DNA of 64,000 nucleotides from Molossus alvarezi (Eukaryota; Chordata; Mammalia; Chiroptera; Molossidae). Of this stretch, positions 34,895 through 44,666 are shown piece by piece. Below the pieces are notes generated by a model, which saw nothing but the letters and a program-made list of their open reading frames with translations, was not told the DNA's origin and searched no databases. The translations under genes and the position numbers were made by a program. The DNA lies in NCBI GenBank assembly GCA_037176705.1, contig JBAWUJ010000092.1, positions 124,001 to 188,000 of the forward strand, in the 5' to 3' direction. Positions within the stretch are counted from its first letter, which is position 1; every line of letters starts with the position of its first letter.

Positions 34895-35789
34895 TGTAGC
34901 GGTTACTTTATAAGTTGAAGAAGAGAATGAACACAGAACACAAGACCCACAGAACACAAGACACACACAGACAGGACATGGTTGCAACCCGGAGTGCTTG
35001 CAGCAGTTTATTTTTATTTTCTAATTTATTTATTTTTTATTAATTAATTTTTGTTACAGATGTTTCTCCTTTTCCCCCCACTGATTCCCCCCTCCCCCTC
35101 CCTCCCTGCCCTCTCCCCAGTTTGTTGTCCATGTCCACTGTTCATGCATACATGCATATAAGTTCTGTGGTTTATCTCTTCCCCACCACCCCCCTATTTA
35201 GGGGATTGTCAGTCTGTATCCCACTTCCATGTCTCTGGGACTACCTCCTTCCTCAGACTGTTATGTTCATTATATTCCACAAATAAGTGCGATCATATGA
35301 AACTTGTCTTTCTCTGTTTGGCTTGTTTCACTTAGGATGATACTTTCCAGGTCCCTCCATGTAGTCTCAAAGGATAAGAGGTCTTTCTTTCTTACAGCTA
35401 CGTAGTACTCCATTGTGTATATGTGTATATGTACCACAGCTTTTTTATCCATCAGCAGCAGTTTATTTTTAAAGGCAAAAGTTTGGCAACCAGCCCTGCT
35501 TACTTAGCAGCTTTATTGGACTTTGTTTCTTATTTTTTCTTGAATCCTTTATCTGAATAACATAGTCCCTTGTCTATATATGTACTGTTCTTAGTAAGAA
35601 TGTTCCCAGGAAGGTCAGTGTGTGCAATTGCTTTTTCAGGCTCCCCCTGTTTGCAGCACAAGAGCTCCTGAGCTCATTTGCAAAGCTTCAGAAATGATCA
35701 TGGGAAAGCAATAAGGTTCAGCCCTTTGCAGCTGCCCTTAGTTGTCTTGAGTAAGTGGTATCACTTTTATGATCCTTAGAACTCCTTCA
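34895..35789 (-). mobile_element. Solo LTR of an endogenous retrovirus, antisense
   Basis: Absent from the paralogous block at about 21780, which marks both edges. On the minus strand it begins TGAAGGAG and ends CCGCTACA, with a polyadenylation signal AATAAA (on the plus strand TTTATT near 35008). The flanks CACGCC (left) and CACCCT (right) each differ by one base from CACCCC in the empty paralog. This is a 6-base target duplication, as expected for class II (beta-type) elements. No internal viral genes are present. It holds a nested L1. Confidence 0.7.
35017..35454 (-). mobile_element. L1 3' end nested in the solo LTR
   Basis: A perfect 17-base target duplication GCAGCAGTTTATTTTTA (35000-35016 and 35455-35471). 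The insert is about 438 bases of L1 3' end in minus orientation, including the ORF2 C-terminus ([20 protein letters not shown]) and the 3' UTR with a T-rich left end. Confidence 0.93.
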
Positions 35790-36495
35790 CACCCTCTCAA
35801 AAAGGTTTTTCTTTTAAAAAAGAGCTCAGTGGGGAAACACAGTTGGTTACTAACCAAATATAAACCGAGTGATTCCAGTATCCTCTCTCAGAAACATCTG
35901 ATGAAAAAAATGAATTTAAGAGAGGCAACAATGTGAGCTTCCACCCTCCTTGCACGGTCACACACACTGATACACCTATATGAGTACAAGTACATGCACG
36001 CACACACACACACACAGAGCCCTAAATAATGTCATTGCAAGCTGAGTATTTCCAAATGTGAGCAGCTTTTCTCAAAGGAAAAAATCACAAGAAGATGTGT
36101 GCTGACACTGTTTTGGGGACACACAGACTTTTCTCAGGGGACTAAAGACCTGTGAGACAGTGTATATGCACCTACTTATGACCGAATCCATAGAAAAAGC
36201 ACACAGAGGTCAGGTAGGGCTCAGGAAAGTGTTGAAAATGTATTTTCTATTTATTACTGCAGGCAGCCTTAGGAGAACATGAAGCCAAAGGTAGTATGGT
36301 TGTCAGAATGTGTAAGAAAGGCCAGTGCGAAGGAGTTTGGATGGAAGGCAATGTCTGCAGTCTATGGCAATGGTCCACTGTGGTCTCCTCTGTGCTCTGT
36401 GCCTTTGAGCTCTCCATTTGCTAGCCTCTGAAAATCCTTGACCAAAAAGCAGATTCTGAGCCACTCCCAGATATCAGCCATCATCAAAGATGAGA

Positions 36496-38209
36496 TATTT
36501 TTTGAAGATTCTGTATTTGGTGCATAGGTTTACCTAGGTTATATTGTTGTGTTGGTTTGATTTTTTTTTATAATATATATGACCTTCTTTGTATCTTATT
36601 ATGGCCCTCATTTTTAATCAATCTTATGAGATATGCATTCTGCCAGACGAGCTTTTTTTTTTTTTTCCTTTTAATTTACCTGAAAAATTTTCCATCACTT
36701 TATTTTTATCTTGTGTGAGTCTTTTGTTTTGACATGGGTCTCTTGTAGATAGCATATATATGGGTTGTGTTTTCTTCGCAATCAGCTACCCTATGGCTTT
36801 TGATAGGTGCATTTAACCTATTTACATTTAAGGTTATTATTGGTACAAAGTTCTTAGTTGTCATTATTATTTTATGACTGTGTTTCTTTCTCTTTCTCCC
36901 AATTTCTTTTTCTTATAACAGTTTCTTTACTATTTCTTGCAGTGCTGGTTTGATAGGGATAAACTCCTATAGCTTTTTTTGTTTGTAAATACTTTATTTT
37001 ACCTTCAATTTTTGATGCTAGCCTTGCTGGGTGAAGTGGTCTTGCATTAAGACCCTTCACTTTTATTACGTTGTACACTTGATGCTCCTCCTCCAGGCCT
37101 GCAGTGTTTGTCTTGAAAAAATCAGCTGACAGCCTAAGGGATCTCTAACCTAGGTTACTTTCTGTCTCTCTCTTGCTTCCTATAAGATTCCTTTTTGTGT
37201 CCTTGATGTTTGTCCTTTTAATTATGATGTGTCTAACTGTGGGTTATTTTAAGTTCATGGTGCTTGGGACACTCTATGTTTCCTGGACTTGTATAACATT
37301 TTTCTAGGCCAAATTCTGGAATGTTTCTGACATTATTTCTTCAAAAAGGTTCTCTATTGTTTCTCTGATTCTTCTTGTTCTGCCCCCCCATCCCCCTATG
37401 CAAATGTTTTTACATTTTGTGTCTATCAAAAGCTCCCTTAAATTATCCTCATGCTTTTTAATTTGTTCCCCATTTGCTGCTCTATTTGAGCAATTTTTTC
37501 TTGTCTTCTAACTCACTCATTCAGATTTCAGCTTCCTCTAATCTACTATTGAATCCTTCTAAGGTGTTTTTTATATCAGCTATGTCTTTCATTGCTTCCT
37601 TATGATTTTTATTCATAGCTTCTATGTCTTTTTTTTTTTTGAAGTGATGTATTTCCTACTGAGCTCTTTATAATTCTCATTAAGTTGCTTGTAGTTCTGA
37701 TAGAATTGCTTGAGCACCCTTAACATCATTTCTTTGAATTCTTTATCTGACACATTTCTTTCTTCCATTTCATGTAGTTCTTTTTCTGGTGATTCCTCTT
37801 TTTCTCTCACTTGAGTGTTGTTTCTTTGTCTCACCATTTTAGCTGACTGGTAGTTCTAGGCATAATGAGTGATGTTGGGATGTGTAGGCAGGTCAGTGTG
37901 TATCCAATAAGGCCATAGAGCCCCCTGGATTCTTCTGGTTCTGTTCTGGTGTTCCGAGGCTTTTTTGTACTGCTGATCCTAGAGGGTTGACTGGCAGGTG
38001 GTATTGGTCTGTTGTGACAGGTGGTGTTGCAGGGGCCCTGGGGCTACGAGGAGCAGCAGACTCCACAGGTGTGATGCATTGCTGGACCGCCTTGCCCCTA
38101 CCTGTGCTGTGTCCTGCTGGACATCTCCATTACTGCAGGTGGTGTCTGGGGTGGGCTGCTGCTGGATGCATGGGTCCATGCTCAACCACTGAGCCACACT
38201 GGTCAGACC
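36496..38209 (-). mobile_element. L1 5' half, minus strand
   Basis: Minus-strand order from the right: 5' UTR (about 38180-37850), ORF1 (37840 down to about 36870, starting MVRQRNNTQVREKEESPEKE, broken into fragments), then the beginning of ORF2 (endonuclease region about 36830-36500). The 3' half is missing at the junction with TSPY-like exon 2. A normal insertion loses the 5' end, so this looks like a deletion or recombination breakpoint. A short SINE tRNA-like end (CTCAACCACTGAGCCACACTGG, 38180-38201) closes the right side. Confidence 0.75.
37622..37837 (-). pseudogene. L1 ORF1 N-terminal remnant
   Basis: A 71-codon frame rich in Lys, Glu and Gln (a coiled-coil-type N-terminus) beginning MVRQRNNTQ, the same start as the plus-strand L1 at 43791. 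It ends in a KKKK run and a stop, so the RNA-binding part is separated by frameshifts. Confidence 0.65.
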
Positions 38210-39736
38210 CAAGCAATTTCAAAGTAAAGGACCAGACACATGTAGGGAGATAATTATGGAGGAGCATCACACTATGAGCCTTTCTCTTCCAGGAGAAATC
38301 TCTTCCATGTATCAGCAGGGAATAGTGGTTGGGCTAATTCTTACAAGTAAAACAAAACAAAACAAAACAAAAACAAAGAATCAGAACAGTTAACTCATAA
38401 TTGATGTTATATGTAGTTGAGATGAAATGCATCTCCCATAAGCATAAATAATTTTAAAAGTGTATTACAGTTGAACAATTACATAATGTAGAGTATTTTT
38501 GATTATTTTGTAAGCGTTACTTTTAACTGACCTAGGCAAATTAACTTTTAAAATATAATGTGGCTATTGTTAAAATTTTGAGAATGAATGTTTTCACAAA
38601 ATGCTGTTTCACAAAAGCACATTTCTGGAGTGAGAATTGCACTGTTGATCAAAATTTTCCCTGGCAGTCTGAACATTTATGTGACATACCTAAGCTTAAT
38701 GTTATGTTCCCATTTCATGCTATATTGTTTACATTACCGAAACCAATGACATATTTCCATTGTAAACCCAAATATAAAAGAGGTTTGAGATATGCCCCAA
38801 CATGACGCAAAACAATATACCCCTGGTTACTATGACATGTTTTTCATGTTTGTATTTGAAAGCAGTAGTATGAGTCAGAAGATAAAGTAGATATGGAATG
38901 ATAGAAAGGTTTGAAAGTATTTAAAACTGAGCATCCTTTTGCCCATGAAAGTCAAAGCAGCCTGTGTCTGAAGTAATGGATGATGGGACTAAAACAAAGT
39001 TCTCTGCTTCAGTGAATCTGAAATTTTTCTGACAACATGATTTTATCATCCATACCTTCGCTCACCATGCATATACTGGGAGTCTGTGTGTGCCACACCA
39101 TGCTGGGTATGAGGGGAACCCACTCAGGGACATAACATTCTGTGACTCCTCTGGCCATAAAGAAGATCTGCCGTTTAGAACCCCTCCCATAAAGGAACTG
39201 TATGGCCAAAGGCAGAGAAGTCTGCTGCTGTATAAAAACCGCCCTGAAAACAGAAATCTAGCTTGCCTATTAACACTCCATTCAGGAATGGAGCCAGTGC
39301 CCTCAGTAATACATCCTCTGAGCTGCCTGGTTGACTGACTGACACTATGCCATCCCCCAGTCCTACCTCTGGTGGTCCCACAATCTAGCCACACCTCAGG
39401 ACTATCAGTAAAGTCACCAGATTTCACACTGCTGATGTGTTCTCCTCTAACTCTAGCCCTCAGTGACATGGGGCCCATGTCACCCCAGCTCTACATCTTT
39501 GGCATCCTCCAGCCCATGTTTTTTAGTTGTATGTGCCACCTTCTGATTATCCATCTAGGGCCTTTCAGGGCCTTTAAACTGGCTGGCCATGCTCTTCTCT
39601 ACATTTTAATGACATACTTGCAAAATGTGATTGATGCGAAAGAATGGAGTCAATGTTGGATTCAACATTACTGTTTGTGTTGCAGTAGCTCCTGGTGGTG
39701 CACTGACATTTAAATTACTTATGACATGTTAACCAC
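38210..39736. other. Spacer, mostly unrecognised
   Basis: It contains an (AAAAC)n run at about 38349-38382. The segment 39090-39360 has a TATA-like TGTATAAAAACC at 39230 and could be part of an old LTR, but I see no matching ends. No protein-coding exon is recognised. Confidence 0.35.
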
Positions 39737-41283
39737 CAGAATTAACAACCATTTGTAACTGGGGCAAGCTGGATCCACACACACTTTTGAGGCATATTCT
39801 CCATGGCTAGCTCCAGGAGGTGATCAAAGAAAACAACTTCCCAGTGTGCAATAGTCTCTCTGGTCTCAGACACTGAGCCTCCAGATTTATGGACAAATGA
39901 CAGGGCCACCACAGTTGAAACAGGATGATGTTCCAGTGACTGATGCAACATTATAGTGTCTCTTGGTCTCACTTGACCCTTGGCTGGGCCAGAATAAAGT
40001 AAGAGAAAACCTTGAAGGCCCTGAATTTATCTGTCATATCTACAAACTTTGACTGATCAACTATTATGCTTAGTCATTGTCTGGGCACTGAGGGCAAAAC
40101 ACAGGAGAAATCAAGGTCCCTGAGTGTTAAGAGGCTGATAACAGATCAAGAGTAAAGTGCAGACAAGTCAGACATAGCTTCATTGTCTGAGTATAGAGAA
40201 GTGTTAAGAGAAAAGAGGTAGAAGTAGCCAAAAAAATAGGGTGTAGGGACAACCTAGCTTGTTTGGTTAGAGTGGGAAGGAGCCACAGAGGCATCTCAGT
40301 AACAAAGTCTTGTCAAGGAGCTAATGTGCAATGGTTCTGTGGTAGGGCAGATGGACACTTCAACATAACACTTTCCAACGGAAAAGTTAAGTATAATAGA
40401 CAAAGTTTACGGTTCCATTGATATGAATGTCACCAACATGTAAGTTCACATAATATTAATGATGTCCAAAACCTTGGGAAATGGATGCATGAGTACTGAT
40501 TGTTTATAGTTACAGGTGTTGTTTTAGAGATGATGGAAATATTTAGACATGAGATGGTGGAGATAGTTACAAAATTCTGAATATACTAAATCCACTGAGA
40601 GTGTACTTAAAATTTATGAACTTCATGCTATGTAAAAAATAGATCCATCAAGCTGTTACAAAGTACATATGGCACATTGTCAGAGATTGAGCAGTGACAT
40701 GTAGCAGAAAGATTAGGCATAAATGGAAAGGGACATCCAGTCAAGAGGTGGTCTTCAAAGGGGTGAAATAAGAACACTGAACTGAGCGCAGATTTGGGTC
40801 TTGGTAGGAGTTGACCATCACACTTGCCTTTCCCAGGTGTTCCATATATACTGCTTTCTGCACCCAGAGAAAGGGGGTACAGGTGGGAGCTGAGGAAGTG
40901 GGTTTTTTAAATTTATTTATTTTATCCTCACTCGAGGACATTTTTTATTTTTTATTCAGATAGAGTGTGAGGGAGAGAGAGAGGGAAACATGGATGTGAA
41001 AGGGACATATCGAGTGGCTGCCACCTGGACAACCCAACCAGGGCCGGGGACAAACTGCAACTGAAGTACATTCCCTTAGTGGTAACCTAACATGGGTCTC
41101 TCTGGACCACAAGCCAACACTCTAACCCCTGAGCAAAACCAACCAGGGTGGAAGTGTTTTGTTTAAGTGGTGACCAGAGTTGTTCAACACAGCGATGTCG
41201 GTCCCTAACTGGAAGTGTTGAAAGACTTGATGAGATGTGAAGAGAAAAACTGACAAGTGAACAGGATTGACATTTTCAAAGTG
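39737..41283. repeat. Low-copy duplication, copy 1
   Basis: Collinear with 59683-60967 (for example GCATATTCTCCATGGCTAGCTCCA, CAACTTCCCAGTGTGCAA, CAGACAAGTCAGACATAG, CACATTGTCAG.GATTGAGCA). Substitutions are scattered and small indels occur. Copy 1 has a SINE (40907-41155) that copy 2 lacks. No conserved reading frame, so it is non-coding. Confidence 0.88.
40907..41155 (-). mobile_element. VES SINE present only in duplication copy 1
   Basis: Tail TTATCCTCACTCGAGGACA, GAGAGAGAGAGGGAAACATGG, and a tRNA-like end CAACCAGGG. GGAAGTG occurs at both edges. The empty site is seen at about 60841-60853 (GAGAAAGTCTTTTG). Confidence 0.92.
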
Positions 41284-41287
41284 GTAA

Positions 41288-41540
41288 GAGTCCTGGCTAA
41301 TTTGGCTCAGCTATTAGAGTGTCAGCCTACAGACAAAAGAATCGTGAGTTCAAATCTGGTCAAGGGCATGTATGTTTGTCCTCATTCTAGGTCGGGGTCA
41401 TGCAGGTGGCAACCAGTCGATGTGTCACTTTTACATTGATGTTTCTGTTTCTCTCTCTCTCTGACCTTGTCTCTTCCTACCACCTCCATATCTGAGATAA
41501 AGGGAAACAAATCCTTCAGTGAGGATAAAATAAGTACATT
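41288..41540 (+). mobile_element. VES-type SINE
   Basis: Head AGTCCTGGCTAATTTGGCTCAG, box B-like GAGTTCAAATCTGG, GTCGATGTGTCAC, a CT run, and tail CCTTCAGTGAGGATAAAATAA. It lies just outside the end of the duplication. Confidence 0.85.
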
Positions 41541-42235
41541 GAATGAAATATAAACAGTAAGAAATGCATCATATCAGATCTGGTGTGACTAATGGTTTCT
41601 AGGCACAGGTCCCATGGGTTGTCGCAAAGATCACCACATTCTTATGCTCAGAGTCCAACAGATACCTGCTGATGTCCATCTCTGGTAGGACGACTTTGCC
41701 ACAGATTTTGAAAATCAGCCATCACAGAGGCTAACAGGTCCCCCTCTGAACCTGCACATATCAGGAGAGCCTCTCCTACCTCAAATACTTCACTGTTCTT
41801 TCAGCACTTATACCTGTCAGGCAGCACCGTCAGTGATGGGAAGAGGTTGTATCCTCACACTGCTGGGAGTGGGCTCAGTATCTGCAAAGGCTTTGAGATG
41901 GCAGTGTCTCTGCATGTTTTACCGACAGAAAGGAGACCAGGATGACTAGCATTGAGGATGTGCTGAGGGCCAAGAGAATGGCACAGGTGTCAGGCTACTT
42001 GACTTGCAGGTCTCTTTTGAGCTCTCCCAAAGCTCAATTTGAGATGAAATCTGAAAAACAGAAATTCATCTGTTTTCAGAAGATCCGGGCAGGAGTAGTC
42101 CCAACAGGGAGCAGAATCTGCAAGCACAATGAGTGCAGAACACACCACTGGGCTAGACACTCATAAGGAGGTCAGGTGTCTGGAGGGGAGTTCATCAGAG
42201 AAGAGGAGACTGAGGAAAGGTCGCCCAGTGTGGAT
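41541..42235. other. Spacer, nothing recognised
   Basis: No exon or repeat family identified. The 74-codon frame at 41942-42166 is not convincing. Confidence 0.4.
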
Positions 42236-42500
42236 GAGAAGTTACAGAACTGATAGATGACACATAGATGAGAGGTGATACATGACACATAAATGACAGG
42301 GGACAGATGACTGATGGACAAAACATAGATGTAGGGGACAGATAAAGATAACAGATGGCTGACAGATGAGAGATTCAGGAGCAGTGACAGACAGATGAGG
42401 GTGGACAGATGTCCGTGAACTGATAAATGAGAAATGACAGAGGACTGGGAATGAACCGCAGATAGACAGGAGGTGGCAGATGAGTGTAGGTGTATCACAT
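42236..42500. repeat. Degenerate GATA/GACA-type minisatellite
   Basis: Repeated GATAGATGACACATAGATGA, GACAGATGACTGATGGACA, GACAGATGAG and similar. Mixed GATAGATG / GACAGATG words recur through about 260 bases. Open frames on the minus strand (Ser/Leu/His/Val rich) come from the repeat. Confidence 0.7.
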
Positions 42501-43293
42501 AGCACAGCAACACATTAGACATCTATTTCTTTAGAAGTGCACACACAGGTCTGTCAGTCCTGCAATTTGCAGAGCTGCATGGGTAACTCAGCTCTGTTGG
42601 CACAGTCAGCACAAAGTAGGTACCTTCAGCAGTAACCAAAACCAGCAGGGAGCCGGAGCCCCAACCCCACAGCAGCTGAGGGTCATCCAGAGCTGTGGCT
42701 TCGGTGGTACTATGGGCCTCAGGTTTTAAATTCTTGCCCAGTGGTGGTGCAAAAATATTCTAGGACCCAAGCCATGGGTGCATGCCCCCAGCCTAAGACA
42801 TAGGCCAGTGGTAGCACACACCCACCCCAGTTCCCAGGCTGCAGTGACACACACCTATCCCAAAGCCCAGGACCAGGCCCATGGCAGCATGCACTCACCA
42901 CAGGACCCAGTCCCATCACTGTGGGTGGGCTAGCCCTGGTTCCAGGCCACAAGCATGCACTGGGGAGTGGCCCAGCCCAGACACCAGGATCCAGGCCTAC
43001 AGCAGCACATCAGCATAGACTGATCAAGAGCCATTCCTCAAACCAAGCAACATGACCTGCTGTGACCACTACAGCAGTGGAACTAGATTGGAGCCCCTCC
43101 CCTCAGCAGCAGCAAAAGCACTGGTGCAGAACGTCCTCAGCCCCCAACACCACTAAAATATTGTGACCAGGGAGCCCCTGTGGTGGCAGCAGCAACAGCA
43201 GCAGCAGTAGCAGTAGCAGTGGGAATCGAGAGCTGACAATTGCCCTCAGCAGCTACTGATAATGAGATGAACCCCAACTGTCAGCTGGGTCCC

Positions 43294-43473
43294 CCAACAG
43301 TACACCAGTGAGACCCATGGATTTCAGAAGCATACCAGAGGGATCCACAAACCTCAGAAGTGTAGCAGTAATACCCACAAACCCTAGCAGTATACCAAAA
43401 ATATCCACAAACCCCAGCAAGACAACAGCTGGATCCACACTCCTCAGCAACATACCAGCAGGTCTCCACATCT
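43294..43473 (+). repeat. 30-base tandem repeat, six units
   Basis: Unit starts at 43294, 43324, 43354, 43384, 43414 and 43444, exactly 30 bases apart. The shared pattern is YCAGMAGYATACCAG followed by a G/A word and ATCCACAAACC. Thirty is divisible by three, so all frames show a ten-residue period (for example FRSIPEGSTN, LRSVAVIPTN, PSSIPKISTN). It lies in the 5' UTR-like part of the L1. Confidence 0.85.
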
Positions 43474-44132
43474 TAACAGAGCTCCAGACAAACCTGCACA
43501 CCCCCAAGCAGCAGGAGCACATATTAGCAATGAAGACCCATCATCAGCAATATCAACAGAAGCTGATCAAGAGTGGTGCCCCAGCCCAAGCAGCAGAGAA
43601 TTTTAGAGAGCCAAGAGCAGCAGAAGAGACCAATTCCAGCTTCCAGGTGTCAACGCTTTAGGACACACAGCAGACAAAAGGAGCTGTACACCAGAACAGA
43701 CATAAAGGCACAGCAGCCTTCATTGATACACACTGACCTGCCTACATATTCTAACATCCCTTACCAAGCTTAGAAATACCACATTGCTAAAATGGTGAGA
43801 CAAAGAAACAACACCCAAATGAGAAAAAGAAGAGATGTCACCAGAAATGGAACTACATGAACTAGAAGAGAGCAACTTGTCAGACAAAGAATTAAAAGCA
43901 ATGATTATAAGGGTGCTCAAACTTGGTGAGAACAACAAGTAATTGGATAAGAATTATGAAGAGCTCACTAAAAACTACTTCAGCTAAAAAAAAAGAGGTA
44001 GAATCAATGCGTATAAAGGTAGAAGCTGTACATAAAATTCAAGAGAAAATGCAGAAAGACATAGCTGATAAGCAAAATATCTTAGAAGTGTTCAGTAGTA
44101 TTATAGAAGAAGATGAAGACTGAATCAGAGAT

Positions 44133-44423
44133 TTGGAAGACAATGTAGAGAAAAACACCCCAAACGAGCAGCAAATGGAGAAAAAGTTTAAAAAGCAGGA
44201 GAAGAGTATAAGGGAGCTGTGGGGTAATACAAAACGTAACACCATTCGCATTATAGGTGTACTGGAAATACAAGAATCAGAGAAAGGAATAGAGAACCAG
44301 TTTGAAGAAGTAACGTCAGAAACCTTTCCTAAACTGGTGAAGGAAAATGTCACACATGTCCAGGAGACACAGAGAGTCCCCAGTGAGATGAACCCAGAAG
44401 ACCCACAGCTAGAAACACCATAA
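44133..44423 (+). pseudogene. L1 ORF1 middle fragment
   Basis: A 96-codon frame containing the end of the coiled coil (KKQEKSIRELWGNTKRN) and the start of the RNA-recognition domain (TIRIIGVLEIQES), then FPKLVKENVTHVQETQRVPS. It corresponds to codons of the intact ORF1 at 56.68-57.59 kb. Stops on both sides. Confidence 0.75.
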
Positions 44424-44626
44424 TAAAAATGGCAAACATTAAACACAAAGAAAGAATCTTAAAAAAAGCAAGAGAGGTACAGAAAGTTACCTAGAAGGAA
44501 GCTCCCATTAGATTGTCAGCTAATTTCTCATTAGAAACACTGCAGGCCAGAAGGGAGTCACATGAAGTATACAAAGCAATGCAAATATATCATTTAAACT
44601 AAAAGGAGAAATAAAGAGCTTCATGG

Positions 44627-44629
<3 letters not shown>

Positions 44630-44662
<33 letters not shown>
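44630..44662 (+). repeat. A33 tract inside L1 ORF1
   Basis: Thirty-three A residues at the place where other L1 copies here have a 12-15 A run coding a short lysine stretch (about 49582-49594 plus strand; 56743-56757 as T). It is therefore an expansion of a coding A-run, not an L1 tail. Confidence 0.85.

Positions 44663-44666
<4 letters not shown>

Larger units (their letters stand above)
33005..36490 (+). repeat. Duplicated block, copy 2 (carries TSPY-like copy C)
   Basis: Collinear with 19890-22460 except for an inserted solo LTR (34895-35789). It ends abruptly in exon 2 at about 36495, where a minus-strand L1 begins, and the remaining exons are missing. Confidence 0.8.
34312..36495 (+). 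pseudogene. TSPY: TSPY-like pseudogene, copy C (exon 1 and start of exon 2)
   Basis: Exon 1 is open from the ATG at 34313 except for one TAG at about 34480-34482, where the family has Gln (LQALQL then stop then LSIERARACRAYIQVKHKA). It goes on with RRKPILECRRAIIQCIPSFW and PKA to 34621, with the same GTAT donor as A and B. Intron 1 contains the solo LTR. Exon 2 begins at about 36430 (LTKKQILSHSQISAIIKDE) and is cut at about 36495 by L1 sequence. The rest of the gene is absent. Confidence 0.72.

Noticed and set aside
39090..39360. Possible second LTR (TATAAAAACC at about 39230)
   Set aside because: No matching TG...CA ends, target duplication or polyadenylation signal could be placed, and there is no paralogous empty site.
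41942..42166. 74-codon plus-strand frame
   Set aside because: No similarity recognised, no splice or codon-use support, unique spacer DNA.
43294..43473. CRISPR-like regular repeat
   Set aside because: Contiguous 30-base units without spacers, in a mammalian L1 context; it is a minisatellite.
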